A DNA stretch of 64,000 nt from SIG440 sp045120135 (GCA_045120135.1 JBGVEN010000018.1:1-64000); one strand, 5' to 3'. Positions 6,713 through 16,075 are shown, numbered from the stretch's first letter. Notes: a model not told the origin generated them from the sequence alone. Numbers and translations: made by a program.

Positions 6713-7588
6713 TTATTCCTGTATTAATTTCAAAAATGCCTGAGCGGCAAGGGATAAGGGACTTTGACGCATATATGCGCAACCGATGCTTCGAGGAGGT
6801 AGTGGCGGATTGAGGTTGAGCTTGTGAATGATTTTGCTGTCAAGACTCTCCTTTGAGAATTCCTCAACCACGCAGGAGATGCCGAGATGTATCGACGCAA
6901 AACGGATAAGCAGGTCGTATGCGGCAAGCTCAATCTGGGGTTCAAGATAAATTCCTTTTTCAGCAAATTTTTTATCAATATACCGGCGTGATGATGAGTT
7001 CTTTTCGAGAAGAATCAGCGGCTCTGTGGCAATGTCCTGCCACGAATAACTTAATTTGCGTTTGTGGTCTGCGCCGCAGACAAATATATCGTGTATTTCA
7101 AGACAGGGCTTGATACAAAGCTCGTCATCGTCTACGGGAAGATTCACAAATGCAAGCTCTGCTTTACCGTCTTTGACGAACTGAAGTGTTCGGGACGAGT
7201 ACGAGTTTGCCATTTCAATTCGTATTCCGGGGTATATCTCGTGAAATTTCTCCAAATATGGCAAAAGATAGTGGCTGGTAATTGAGTCACCTGCCGCAAT
7301 AACAAGCGAGCCACTCTCCAGATGATGGAGCCTTGCAAGAAGAGTTTCGCCTTGTTCAATGGTCTGCATTGCGCTTTCAATTTTTTGAAATAATAGCTCG
7401 CCCTCTCTGGTTAAAGAAACACCCCTCCGTGAACGGGCAAAAAGAGTTGTGTCAAGGTCTTGTTCAAGCTGGCGAATGCATTGGGATATGGCGGACTGGG
7501 AAATATATAGATGCTCCGCGGCTTTTGAGAACGATGCAAACCGCGCCGTTTCATAAAAAATCCGGTAATAATCAAGCTTTGTTTTCAT
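6713..7588 (-). CDS. LysR-family transcriptional regulator
   Basis: A 291-aa protein with the N-terminal winged helix-turn-helix of LysR regulators (residues about 3-60, including FSKAAEHLYISQSAISQCIR and LFARSRRGVSLTREGE). A periplasmic-binding-protein-like effector domain occupies about 90-290. The start has AAGGAG 8 bases upstream. It is divergent from the CofE-like gene at 7714 with 125 bases between them, the usual LysR arrangement, so that gene is the likely target. The effector is unknown. Confidence 0.92.
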   Translation of the reverse strand: MKTKLDYYRIFYETARFASFSKAAEHLYISQSAISQCIRQLEQDLDTTLFARSRRGVSLTREGELLFQKIESAMQTIEQGETLLARLHHLESGSLVIAAGDSITSHYLLPYLEKFHEIYPGIRIEMANSYSSRTLQFVKDGKAELAFVNLPVDDDELCIKPCLEIHDIFVCGADHKRKLSYSWQDIATEPLILLEKNSSSRRYIDKKFAEKGIYLEPQIELAAYDLLIRFASIHLGISCVVEEFSKESLDSKIIHKLNLNPPLPPRSIGCAYMRQSPLSLAAQAFLKLIQE

Positions 7589-7638
7589 ATAAGTTCTCCT
7601 TATTACAGTTGTAAGTTTTATCTGCTTTACTAATGACT

Positions 7639-7660
7639 ATAATTGTATTATAATAATTAT
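7639..7660. promoter_or_regulatory. Candidate LysR binding palindrome
   Basis: ATAATT and AATTAT arms flank an AT-rich centre in the divergent LysR/CofE-like intergenic region. Position and symmetry fit a LysR box, but the whole region is AT-rich, so this is weak. Confidence 0.3.
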
Positions 7661-7713
7661 GACGTAAAAAGTCAATAACAAAAAGTGAAACGAAAAGCAG
7701 GAGGTTTTTTGTT

Positions 7714-8904
7714 ATGGAAAGAAGAGTTGGTACAATTTCAAGAGGTGTTCGTTGCCCGATTATCCGCGAAGGTGACGATATTGCAGGGATTGTAGTTAAT
7801 AGTGTTATAGAGGCGGCTCAGGTTGAAGGGTTTGAACTTCGTGACCGTGATGTTGTTGCGGTTACCGAGTCGGTTGTTGCCCGTGCGCAGGGTAACTACG
7901 CATCAGTTGATGCGATTGCAAAGGATGTAAAAGCAAAGCTCGGCGGCGAGACAATCGGTGTTATTTTTCCCATTCTCAGCCGTAACCGTTTTGCTATTTG
8001 TCTTCGTGGTATTGCAAAGGGTGCAAAAAAGATTGTTCTTATGCTCAACTACCCGAGCGACGAGGTGGGAAATGCCTTGGTTTCTCTCGACCAGCTTGAC
8101 GAGGCAGGCATAAACCCCTATTCGGATGTTCTGACCGAAGCAAAGTACCGTGAGCTCTTTGGTGAGAATCCTCATCCGTTCACAGGTGTTGACTATATCA
8201 GCTACTATGGTGATTTAATACGTTCCTGCGGTGCAGAGGCAGAGATTATTCTTGCAAACGACCCCAGAACAATTCTTAAGTATACAGATTGCGTTCTTAA
8301 CTGTGATATTCACAGCCGTGCACGCACAAAGAGAATTCTTCGTGATGCCGGTGCAAAGTGTGTTGTAGGTCTTGATGATATACTCACCGAATCTGTTGAC
8401 GGCAGCGGTTTTAACTCAAAGTACGGTCTGCTTGGCTCCAACAAGTCAACAGAGGAAGCTGTTAAGCTGTTCCCCCAGGAATGCTTTGAGATGGTAAACG
8501 ATATTCAGGCGCAGTTGAAGGAACGCACCGGTAAGAATATTGAGGTTATGGTATACGGTGACGGTGCATTCAGAGACCCGGTAGGTAAAATCTGGGAGCT
8601 TGCAGACCCGGTAGTTTCTCCGGCATACACAGCAGGGCTCGAGGGTACACCCAATGAGCTCAAACTTAAGTATCTTGCAGATAACGATTTTGCAGACCTC
8701 AAAGGTGAGGAACTGAAAAAGGCGATTGAAATTGCAATCCGCAAAAAGGACGGCGACCTTGTTGGCAATATGGCATCTCAGGGAACAACCCCCCGCCGTC
8801 TGACCGACCTTATCGGCTCACTTTGTGACCTCACAAGCGGTTCGGGTGATAAGGGTACACCTATCGTTCTTGTTCAGGGTTACTTTGATAATATGACAGA
8901 CTAA
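7714..8904 (+). CDS. CofE-like (F420-0:gamma-glutamyl ligase family) protein
   Basis: A 396-aa protein whose N-terminal half matches the family of coenzyme F420-0:L-glutamate ligases: DRDVVAVTESVVARAQGNY, then nucleotide- and substrate-loop segments such as FPILSRNRFAICLRGIA. True CofE proteins are about 250 aa; the longer form here is found in Firmicutes not known to make F420 and its substrate is not established. AGGAGG lies before the ATG. It ends in a strong terminator and is divergent from a LysR regulator. Amide-bond ligation to glutamate is the family chemistry; the acceptor is inferred only. Confidence 0.8.
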   Translation: MERRVGTISRGVRCPIIREGDDIAGIVVNSVIEAAQVEGFELRDRDVVAVTESVVARAQGNYASVDAIAKDVKAKLGGETIGVIFPILSRNRFAICLRGIAKGAKKIVLMLNYPSDEVGNALVSLDQLDEAGINPYSDVLTEAKYRELFGENPHPFTGVDYISYYGDLIRSCGAEAEIILANDPRTILKYTDCVLNCDIHSRARTKRILRDAGAKCVVGLDDILTESVDGSGFNSKYGLLGSNKSTEEAVKLFPQECFEMVNDIQAQLKERTGKNIEVMVYGDGAFRDPVGKIWELADPVVSPAYTAGLEGTPNELKLKYLADNDFADLKGEELKKAIEIAIRKKDGDLVGNMASQGTTPRRLTDLIGSLCDLTSGSGDKGTPIVLVQGYFDNMTD

Positions 8905-8911
8905 CAACATT

Positions 8912-8944
8912 AAAAAAGTCCTTGCATCGCAAGGACTTTTTTGT
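8912..8944 (+). terminator. Terminator after the CofE-like gene
   Basis: AAAAAGTCCTTGC and GCAAGGACTTTTT pair perfectly around ATC and end in a T run. Confidence 0.92.
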
Positions 8945-8990
8945 TTGATAATTTTATTTAAGGTGTTGGTAGAACGAAAATGCAGAGGTG

Positions 8991-10205
8991 CTACTTGGGA
9001 ATTTCAACCGATGCAGAAACTACGAGGATGTTATTGTCGAAAGCTGAGCTACCTGTATAGGATGCAACGACATTATATGAATATCCGTCTTTAAGGTCTG
9101 CCAAGGTTCCAACTCGACATGATGCCATATTGTTATCGATGAAAAATACAAGAGTATCTTCATCAAAGTAGCCATAATTTAAAAATCTTCTGTTTTCAGA
9201 GTCATATTTGTAGGCCGAATCAAGTGCTGCAGGGGTTGTGTTTATGAAATCGGACATATAACCGGCATTAAATATGTTTGTAATATTTCCCAATGTGGTT
9301 TTATACAGCTGCACAACCGGACCACGGATGCTATTGCTGATTTGCTGTATATTTGCCATAGCTGTTTCGCTTGTCCATTCGGACGAGTCGATATGAAGTG
9401 AACTGCCGTCAGCAAGGCGAATACGGGTATTGTTGATACTATAGGTTTCAACCCCATCGGTAGAAAGAATATCAATGGAAACATCATATCCGGTGCCGGA
9501 TGCCGATAGAACAGCATTAATATTTTTTGTATGGGCAAATTGTAAAGTTGCTATAACATTAACGGTGCCTTCTAAAACTCGGTTTACCGGACTAAAATCG
9601 TTTGTATCCCAGAAAAAAACTTTAGCCGGAAGATCAAGATAAGCCACGTTATCAGGTGAGGGAGGAAAACTGATTGAAAATTCTGTATCGGTTGGCTTTG
9701 CAGTTTTCCAAACAGCATCTACCAGGCGAGTGTTGTCGTAATTGTAAATTCCAAGAATAACCATACAATCATCTTTTATGCAATTAAAACGCATATTAGC
9801 GGTGATTGAGGTATCCTTATTGTAGTCTATACTGCTAAGTGTTGCATTTACCTCACGGGTTGCAGGGAACGGAAGATTTGTATTTAGCTTGGTTAACGTG
9901 GTTTCGCTTGATTCGAAAGAGCAATATAAACCTGTAGCTGTGCTTAAAGTATTTAAGACGGTAGTTGCGGAGTAAGTTCTTGTTCCGTTAAGAAGGATTG
10001 TATCCCCATCCCAATAGTCGTATGTTGTTTCAATACCATATTCATCAAAAATTTTGACATAAACAAGCTCATTATATTCATCATAATAGCTTGCAAGAAA
10101 TCCATAGCTTAAATTTTCATCATCAGCTGATACGGAAAAGGTAAAAGCAGAAAAAACAGTTAAAAGAATTGTAAAGAACAAAATCAAGCATGTAAGTTTT
10201 TTCAT
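8991..10205 (-). CDS. Secreted protein of unknown function
   Basis: A 404-aa protein. The start at 10205 is chosen because it follows GGGGGATT and begins a classical signal peptide (MKKLTCLILFFTILLTVFSAF, then FSVSADDE as the likely cleavage region). The mature part is rich in Ser, Thr, Asn and beta-strand patterns, with few Cys, suggesting an extracellular all-beta protein. A repeated theme of about 80-100 residues (LSSIDYNKDTSITANMRF; LSASGTGYDVSIDILS) hints at Ig-like modules. No enzyme motif is visible. A much longer upstream reading of this frame has no start signals and is rejected. Confidence 0.8.
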   Translation of the reverse strand: MKKLTCLILFFTILLTVFSAFTFSVSADDENLSYGFLASYYDEYNELVYVKIFDEYGIETTYDYWDGDTILLNGTRTYSATTVLNTLSTATGLYCSFESSETTLTKLNTNLPFPATREVNATLSSIDYNKDTSITANMRFNCIKDDCMVILGIYNYDNTRLVDAVWKTAKPTDTEFSISFPPSPDNVAYLDLPAKVFFWDTNDFSPVNRVLEGTVNVIATLQFAHTKNINAVLSASGTGYDVSIDILSTDGVETYSINNTRIRLADGSSLHIDSSEWTSETAMANIQQISNSIRGPVVQLYKTTLGNITNIFNAGYMSDFINTTPAALDSAYKYDSENRRFLNYGYFDEDTLVFFIDNNMASCRVGTLADLKDGYSYNVVASYTGSSAFDNNILVVSASVEIPK

Positions 10206-10233
10206 AAATAAATCCCCCATAACATTTTTTACC

Positions 10234-10262
10234 ATTATACCACGAAAGAACAAAATTGTCCA
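10234..10262 (-). promoter_or_regulatory. Promoter of the secreted-protein gene
   Basis: On the minus strand TGGACA, 17 bases and TATAAT lie 29-57 bases upstream of the start codon at 10205. Confidence 0.6.
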
Positions 10263-10340
10263 TAACAATTTATAATATAATATATATTGGCATTGAAAAA
10301 AACAACTCAATATGATAAAATGATTCCAAGGGGTGAAATT

Positions 10341-11081
10341 ATGGCAATTATCCTTATAATGGCAGGCATTGTAATTTTTCTCAACGGAGCGTTTATGTGC
10401 ACACTGGCAAATATGACGTTTGGTATTGTACTGACGATTTTGCTCGGACTTTTTTTGATTTGTTGGGGCTTGTTCTATAAGAAAATAGCTGTGCTTACTC
10501 AAAAAGGTGCGGGCAAAGTTATAAAGATTGCGATAATCAGTCTGCTTTGTGTGGAGCTTGCCTTTGTGATGTTTATTGCCGGATATGGAAGAACGGATAC
10601 GGCTGCCTTTGATGAGGATTGTGTAATTGTTCTGGGTGCCGGAATTCGTGGCGAGTGGGTGACATATCCGCTTAAAACCCGTCTTGATTGGGCGGTTGAA
10701 TATAACAAAAAAAATCCCGATGCGGTTATTGTTGTGACCGGCGCTCAGGGCTTTGGTGAAATTGTGACCGAAGCCTATGCGATGGAGAAGTATTTGCTCT
10801 CGCAAGGCGTTCCCGGAGATAAAATAATTAAAGAGGAAAAGGCTACATCCACCCGTGAAAATATGAGATTTTCAAAGGCTATACTCGATAATATTTTTGA
10901 CAGAGAATACAAAACGGTTATTATCACAAATAATTTTCATATATACAGAGGTGTTACCTATGCAAAAATGGAGGGCTTAGGTGATGTCACACATCTTGGC
11001 GGCAGAATAAAATTGTATAATATTATTCCGTCGTATATACGAGAGAGTCTCGCAATTTTAAAACTATGGGTGTTTGAATAA
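10341..11081 (+). CDS. YdcF/SanA-type (DUF218) membrane protein
   Basis: A 246-aa protein with three N-terminal membrane segments (about residues 1-85) and a C-terminal DUF218 domain: DCVIVLGAGIRGEW, VVTGAQGFGEIVTEAYAM, EEKATSTRENMRFSK and VIITNNFHIYRG. These are the family's conserved blocks. ATG at 10341 (AGGGGTG upstream) is preferred over 10287. DUF218 proteins have been linked to envelope integrity and lipid-carrier metabolism, without a settled reaction. The stop abuts the start of the cyclo-ligase gene, so translation is probably coupled. Confidence 0.85.
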   Translation: MAIILIMAGIVIFLNGAFMCTLANMTFGIVLTILLGLFLICWGLFYKKIAVLTQKGAGKVIKIAIISLLCVELAFVMFIAGYGRTDTAAFDEDCVIVLGAGIRGEWVTYPLKTRLDWAVEYNKKNPDAVIVVTGAQGFGEIVTEAYAMEKYLLSQGVPGDKIIKEEKATSTRENMRFSKAILDNIFDREYKTVIITNNFHIYRGVTYAKMEGLGDVTHLGGRIKLYNIIPSYIRESLAILKLWVFE

Positions 11082-11645
11082 ATGATGACAAAGCAGGAAA
11101 TACGGGAACAAAACAAAGCTCTTCGCAGACAAATGCTTAGTTGCGACGCCAAGACAAAAAGTCAGGCGGTGGCAGAAGCGTTTTTAAAAAGTGAATTATA
11201 TGCCAACGCACGGCAAATTATGCTGTATATGCCGCTTGGCAACGAGGTGGATTTGACGGCGGTTAAAAATGCGGCATTTGCCGATGGAAAATGTGTTGTG
11301 TTTCCAGTTACGGAGCAAAACAGCGGCATTATAACCCCGATTTGTGTGAATGAAAATACCGTGTTTGAAAAGGGCAGTTTTTCGGTTATGGAGCCGCAAA
11401 GCACGGAACTTGCCGATATGACAAGGACGGATGTGGTTTTGGTTCCGGGGATTGCCTTTGACAAAAGCGGAACAAGAGTCGGCTTTGGTAAGGGTTGCTA
11501 CGATATGCTTTTAGAATGGTATAACGGAGTTAAAATCGGCGTTTGCTATGACTTTCAGATGCAGGAGAAAATTCCGGCAGAGGAACACGATATAAAAATG
11601 GACTTTTTGCTGACCGAAAGCGGACTTAAAAAGTGTGAGGACTAA
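11082..11645 (+). CDS. 5-formyltetrahydrofolate cyclo-ligase
   Basis: A 187-aa protein of normal length for the family. It has the N-terminal basic helix (KQEIREQNKALRRQML), the central IMLYMPLGNEVD segment and the diagnostic VLVPGIAFDKSGTRVGFGKG, followed by YD, that binds ATP and folate. It converts 5-formyl-THF to 5,10-methenyl-THF in the cytoplasm with ATP. It begins immediately after the YdcF-type stop codon and lies 3 bases before truA. Confidence 0.94.
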   Translation: MMTKQEIREQNKALRRQMLSCDAKTKSQAVAEAFLKSELYANARQIMLYMPLGNEVDLTAVKNAAFADGKCVVFPVTEQNSGIITPICVNENTVFEKGSFSVMEPQSTELADMTRTDVVLVPGIAFDKSGTRVGFGKGCYDMLLEWYNGVKIGVCYDFQMQEKIPAEEHDIKMDFLLTESGLKKCED

Positions 11646-11648
11646 GCA

Positions 11649-12389
11649 ATGAAGAACTATAAAATTACCGTCCAGTATGACGGAAGTAGATACAACGGCT
11701 GGCAGCGGCAGGGGAATACGCAGAATACCATTCAGGAGCGTTTCGAGAATGTCCTGTCAAAAATGTGCGGTAAAAATATTGAGATTTTTGCATCCGGCAG
11801 AACGGATGCCGGAGTACACGCAGAAGCTCAGGTTGCAAACTTTAAATGCGACACCGAGCTTTCCGCAGAGGAGATAAATAAATATCTTAATCAGTATTTG
11901 CCGCAGGATATACTGGTTACTTCGCTTGCAGAGGTAGACGAGCGGTTTCACAGCCGTCTGAACGCCGTGTCAAAGACCTACGAATACAAAATTGCCACCC
12001 GAAAGCCAGATGTGTTTATCCGAAAATTTGTATATTTTGCAGAAGACGAGACGGATATTGAAAAGATGCAACTTGCGGCAAAACAAATCGTGGGAACACA
12101 CGATTTCAAAGGTTTTAGCTCGGTTGGAAAAATAAAAAAATCAACAGTGAGAACAATCAATTATATTGAAATTTTTGAAGAAGACGATATTATAACAATT
12201 CGCATTAACGGAAGCGGCTTTCTTTATAATATGGTGCGCATTATATCGGGAACGCTCTATGAAATCGGCACAGGTAAGCTTGATGAGACGGTGATTTCAG
12301 AGGTTTTTGAAAAAAAGTGCCGTGAGGCTGCCGGAACAACGCTTCCTGCCTGCGGACTTATGTTAAAAGAGGTTTTTTACGATAAATAA
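11649..12389 (+). CDS. truA: tRNA pseudouridine(38-40) synthase TruA
   Basis: A 246-aa protein matching TruA throughout: start YKITVQYDGSRYNGWQRQ, catalytic loop FASGRTDAGVHAEAQVANF with the nucleophilic Asp, and the late FLYNMVRIISGTL segment. It isomerises uridines in the tRNA anticodon stem. It is co-directional with the folate gene (3-base gap) and the AzlC gene that follows. Confidence 0.96.
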   Translation: MKNYKITVQYDGSRYNGWQRQGNTQNTIQERFENVLSKMCGKNIEIFASGRTDAGVHAEAQVANFKCDTELSAEEINKYLNQYLPQDILVTSLAEVDERFHSRLNAVSKTYEYKIATRKPDVFIRKFVYFAEDETDIEKMQLAAKQIVGTHDFKGFSSVGKIKKSTVRTINYIEIFEEDDIITIRINGSGFLYNMVRIISGTLYEIGTGKLDETVISEVFEKKCREAAGTTLPACGLMLKEVFYDK

Positions 12390-12413
12390 TCACAGACAAT
12401 CAGGTGAAAGACA

Positions 12414-13127
12414 ATGACTAACGAAAAATCACAGAATTCATATATGTACGGGTTGGGCAAGGGTTTGCCTATTGCACTCGGCTACCTTTCGGTATCCTTT
12501 GGGTTTGGAATTACCGCGGTAGGTCAGGGGATAGACCCGCTTGGGACAATCCTCATATCCCTGACCAATCTGACCTCTGCCGGACAGGTGGCGGGCGTTG
12601 CAATTATGGCGGCAGGCGGAACGCTGATTGAAATGATGCTTACTCAGCTTATAATAAATATCCGCTACTGCCTTATGGCTCTGGCACTTACACAAAAGTT
12701 GGACGGAAGCTTCACCACAATCCACCGCCTTATTACGGCGTTTGGTATAACCGACGAGAACTTCGGTGTTGCGGCGGCGGAAAAAGGTCTTATCGGCAGG
12801 CGGTTTATGTATGGACTTATAACACTGCCAATTGTCGGTTGGACTTTGGGAACAACACTTGGCGTATATGCTAATCAGATTTTGCCGCCAAGCGTGTGTG
12901 CGGCATTGGGGATTGCAATATACAGTATGTTTATGGCAATTATAATTCCTCCGTCAAGAGACGATAAGGGTGTGCTTGTAACCGTGACAATAGCATCGCT
13001 GCTCAGTTGTGCGTTCTATTATGTTCCGTATTTAAACAGACTTTCGCAGGGCTTTTCGATTATAATATGTGCGTTTGTTTCAGCCGGAGTAATGGCATAC
13101 ATAGCTCCGCGGTCAGAGGAGGATTAA
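12414..13127 (+). CDS. azlC: AzlC-family branched-chain amino acid exporter subunit
   Basis: A 237-aa protein with about six to seven membrane segments and AzlC hallmarks: the N-terminal GLPIALGYLSVSFGFGITA and the acidic-rich loop containing AFGITDENFGVAA. AzlC and AzlD together export branched-chain amino acids. The AzlD partner begins 2 bases downstream. The specific substrate here is inferred from the family. Confidence 0.92.
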   Translation: MTNEKSQNSYMYGLGKGLPIALGYLSVSFGFGITAVGQGIDPLGTILISLTNLTSAGQVAGVAIMAAGGTLIEMMLTQLIINIRYCLMALALTQKLDGSFTTIHRLITAFGITDENFGVAAAEKGLIGRRFMYGLITLPIVGWTLGTTLGVYANQILPPSVCAALGIAIYSMFMAIIIPPSRDDKGVLVTVTIASLLSCAFYYVPYLNRLSQGFSIIICAFVSAGVMAYIAPRSEED

Positions 13128-13129
13128 AA

Positions 13130-13441
13130 ATGACAAAAGAATTTTTCCTATACCTTGCGGTGATGGCAGGTGTTACCTATGCCGTGCGAATGATTCCGTT
13201 TACTCTCGTCCGTGGTAAAATCAAATCGGTTTACATACAAAGCTTTCTCTATTACGTTCCGTATGCGGTTCTGGGGGCAATGACCTTTCCGTATATATTC
13301 TACTCTACGGGTAGTCTTGCAACGGGTATTTGCGGAGCGGCGGTTGCATTCTTGCTTGCATTTATGCGAAAGTCGCTTCTTACGGTTGCTGCGGCATCGG
13401 CATTTGTGGCTTTCCTTGCTGGAATGATTGTGAATATGTAG
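13130..13441 (+). CDS. azlD: AzlD-family transporter subunit
   Basis: A 103-aa protein with three to four hydrophobic segments and the AzlD motif YAVRMIPFTLVRGK. ATG at 13130 is chosen because GAGGAGGAT lies just upstream within the end of azlC; the longer upstream frame overlaps azlC out of phase. Small partner of AzlC in the membrane. Confidence 0.92.
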   Translation: MTKEFFLYLAVMAGVTYAVRMIPFTLVRGKIKSVYIQSFLYYVPYAVLGAMTFPYIFYSTGSLATGICGAAVAFLLAFMRKSLLTVAAASAFVAFLAGMIVNM

Positions 13442-13520
13442 TAAGTTGAAAGCGTAAAAATTAATCAGGTTTAAAGTTTGAGGGGCTTAACTCTCCTTGG
13501 CTTAACGAAAGGAGTGTCTT

Positions 13521-14519
13521 ATGAATAAGAGGTTTATTTCAATTTTGCTTGCTGTAGTTTTTTGCCTGACACTTATAGGGTGCACGGCACAGCCGCAAAG
13601 GTTAGTCAATGATGATAAAATAGATATTGTGTGCACAAGCTTTCCCATATACGATTGGGTGAACGAGGCCATAGGCGAAAATGCAGAGCGTTTTAATGTA
13701 AGCCTGCTTGCCCAAAACGGGGACTTCCATAGCTTTCAGCCTGCAGCGGCAGATATGGTAAAAATTCACATCTGCGATTTGCTTGTGTGTATTGGTGGAA
13801 TATCCGAGCAATGGATAGATGATGTGGTTAAGTACAGAGGAATACAGACTTTAAGACTTTTTGATACTGTACCCGAAAACGAAAAGCTGTCAGCAGACGG
13901 TAATCACAATCACGATGCAGACCACGAGGGCCATTCGGATAACGAGTATGACGAGCATATATGGCTGTCGCTCCGTTTTGCTGAAAAAATGGTAAATGCG
14001 ATTTGTCAGGAAATTTCCGTATTGGATAAGCAGGGCGAGTCGGTTTATCAAAACAATGCTGAGAAGTATATCAAACGCCTTAAAGTCCTTGATAACGAAT
14101 ATAAAAAAGCGGTTGCTGAATCCGAGGACAAAACTATTATTTTTGCCGACAGATTTCCTTTCTTGTATCTGACGGAGGATTATGGTGTGGAGAGCGTTGC
14201 GGCATTTCCGGGATGCTCCACCGACACCGACGCAAGCTTCGAAACAGTGGTGAGACTCTCGGAAAAGGTAAAGGCACTTGACAAAAAAACAATTCTTGTT
14301 CTTGAAAATTCAGACCGCACGGTTGCCAATGCGGTAATCGGTGCATCGGGAAATGAAAATATACAGATTGCAGTTATGAATTCGTGCCAGTCCATTGTGC
14401 CCCAGTCGGTAAATGATGCCGAAACAAAGAAAATTCAGGGCAGGGATTTAGCAGACGGGGCAGATTATATTGCGATTATGGAAGAAAATCTAAAAGCCTT
14501 CAGGGAGGCGCTTAAATAA
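13521..14519 (+). CDS. znuA: Zinc ABC transporter substrate-binding lipoprotein (ZnuA/AdcA type)
   Basis: A 332-aa lipoprotein: signal ending LTLIGC (Cys21), then the cluster A-I solute-binding fold. Metal-ligand regions are visible: a His in NGDFHSFQP, a His/Asp-rich flexible loop (HNHDADHEGHSDNEYDEH, about residues 130-150) typical of zinc binders, and late FPGCSTDTDASF. It captures Zn2+ (or Mn2+) outside the cell. It is followed directly by its ATPase and permease genes. AAAGGAG precedes the ATG. Confidence 0.92.
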   Translation: MNKRFISILLAVVFCLTLIGCTAQPQRLVNDDKIDIVCTSFPIYDWVNEAIGENAERFNVSLLAQNGDFHSFQPAAADMVKIHICDLLVCIGGISEQWIDDVVKYRGIQTLRLFDTVPENEKLSADGNHNHDADHEGHSDNEYDEHIWLSLRFAEKMVNAICQEISVLDKQGESVYQNNAEKYIKRLKVLDNEYKKAVAESEDKTIIFADRFPFLYLTEDYGVESVAAFPGCSTDTDASFETVVRLSEKVKALDKKTILVLENSDRTVANAVIGASGNENIQIAVMNSCQSIVPQSVNDAETKKIQGRDLADGADYIAIMEENLKAFREALK

Positions 14520-15242
14520 ATGGAATATATAAAATGTAATAATATCGCTTTGGGATATGACGGAAAAATTATTTTGGAGGATCTTTCCTTTTCGGTGGAG
14601 TCGGGCGACTATCTTTGTATAGTGGGCGAAAACGGAGCAGGGAAAAGCACCCTTATGAAAACCCTTGTGGGTCTTTCAAAGCCAGTCAGCGGAGAGATAA
14701 GGCTTTTGGGCGGAGTTTCCCGAAAGGAAATAGGGTATCTTCCCCAACAAATGGAGCTGCAACGGGATTTTCCGGCAACTGTATGGGAGATTGTACTTTC
14801 GGGATGTCTTGGCAGTTGTGGAATTAAGCCGTTTTTTAGGACAGCGGAAAAGAAACTGGCAAGGGAAAATCTCAAAAAGCTTGGAATTGACGGACTTAAA
14901 AACAGCTGTTATCGCAACCTTTCCGGCGGTCAGCAGCAAAGAGTTCTGCTTGCGAGGGCACTTTGTGCGGCGAAGAAGCTACTCCTGCTTGATGAGCCGG
15001 CAGCAGGTCTTGACCCTGTGGCAACAAACGAAATGTATCATATGTTAATGGATTTAAACAAACAGGAGGGGTTGACTGTTGTTATGGTTTCGCACGATAT
15101 AAAGGCGGCGGTCAACCACGCAAAGAATATTCTGCATCTTGGAAATGCCAAGGTCTTTTTCGGCACTACCGCAGAATATGTTATGAGTGAGGTAGGAAAG
15201 GCGTTTCTTAATTCAGGAAAATGCGGGAGGTGTGAAGAATGA
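14520..15242 (+). CDS. znuC: Zinc ABC transporter ATP-binding protein
   Basis: A 240-aa ABC ATPase: Walker A GENGAGKST (residues about 40-48), Q-loop GYLPQQ, signature LSGGQQQR and Walker B KLLLLDEPAAGLDP, then the H-loop VVMVSHD. The start codon directly abuts the binding-protein stop, and the end overlaps the permease start by ATGA, so the three genes are translationally coupled. It powers metal uptake. Confidence 0.94.
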   Translation: MEYIKCNNIALGYDGKIILEDLSFSVESGDYLCIVGENGAGKSTLMKTLVGLSKPVSGEIRLLGGVSRKEIGYLPQQMELQRDFPATVWEIVLSGCLGSCGIKPFFRTAEKKLARENLKKLGIDGLKNSCYRNLSGGQQQRVLLARALCAAKKLLLLDEPAAGLDPVATNEMYHMLMDLNKQEGLTVVMVSHDIKAAVNHAKNILHLGNAKVFFGTTAEYVMSEVGKAFLNSGKCGRCEE

Positions 15243-16075
15243 ACAATATAGTTACATTACTTTCGTATTATTTCAGCTTCCCCTTTGTGCGTTATGCCCT
15301 TGTTGTAGGGGTGCTTGTTGCACTTTGCTCGGCGCTTTTCGGCGTAATTTTGGTTCTTCGCAGGTTTTCGTTTATCGGTGACGGACTTTCCCATGCAGCA
15401 TTTGGTGCTCTTGCTGTTTCCACGGTTTTAGGGGTTTCCAACGAGCTGTATGTTGTTCTGCCGGTTACAGCTGTGCTTGCGGTAATTTTACTCCGTGCGG
15501 GGCAAAAACGAAAAGTCAAGGGCGATGCGGCACTTGCAATGGTGTCTGTTGGTGCGCTTGCTGTCGGATACCTTTTACTCAATGTTTTTCTGTCATCTGC
15601 AAATGTTTCTGGGGATGTGTGCAGTACACTTTTCGGTGCAACATCAATTCTTACGCTAACGCCTCTTGATGTCACAGTATGTGCGGTGCTTTCTGCATTG
15701 GTTATACTGCTGTTTGTGCTGTTTTATAACCGGATATTTGCAGTAACTTTCGATGAGAATTTTGCCGAGGGTACAGGCGTCAGAACTGACCTTTTAAACA
15801 CAGTGATTGCGGTTGTTACGGCAGTTATAATTGTGCTTGCGATGAAACTTGTCGGATCACTGCTTATCTCGGCACTTATTGTGTTTCCGGCACTTTCTGC
15901 AATGCGGGTATATAGGAGCTTTCGCTCGGTAGTTATATGTTCGGCGATAGTTTCGGTCGGCTGTGCTGCTTTGGGGATCGTAGCATCGGTGCTTTGCTCA
16001 ACGCCGGTCGGTCCGTCAATCGTTATAGTAAACATTCTGTGCTTTGCAGTATTCTCTGTATTAAAGCCGGCATAA
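15239..16075 (+). CDS. znuB: Zinc ABC transporter permease
   Basis: A 278-aa ABC-3 family permease with about eight to nine membrane segments. The cytoplasmic-loop motif RRFSFIGDGLSHAAFGALA near residues 40-58 is diagnostic, as is the MKLVGSLLISALIVFPA segment. Forms the channel of the system with the preceding two genes. No clear Zur box was found upstream of the operon. Confidence 0.94.
   Translation: MNNIVTLLSYYFSFPFVRYALVVGVLVALCSALFGVILVLRRFSFIGDGLSHAAFGALAVSTVLGVSNELYVVLPVTAVLAVILLRAGQKRKVKGDAALAMVSVGALAVGYLLLNVFLSSANVSGDVCSTLFGATSILTLTPLDVTVCAVLSALVILLFVLFYNRIFAVTFDENFAEGTGVRTDLLNTVIAVVTAVIIVLAMKLVGSLLISALIVFPALSAMRVYRSFRSVVICSAIVSVGCAALGIVASVLCSTPVGPSIVIVNILCFAVFSVLKPA

Noticed and set aside
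6438..6743. Plus-strand frames (101 and 64 aa) in the MITE-like element, and a 123-aa minus frame there
   Set aside because: They translate inverted repeats and hairpins and overlap the neighbouring genes.
10206..10805. Upstream extension of the secreted protein gene by 200 codons
   Set aside because: It overlaps the YdcF-type gene in antisense and lacks a start signal; signal peptide, ribosome-binding site and promoter all support 10205.
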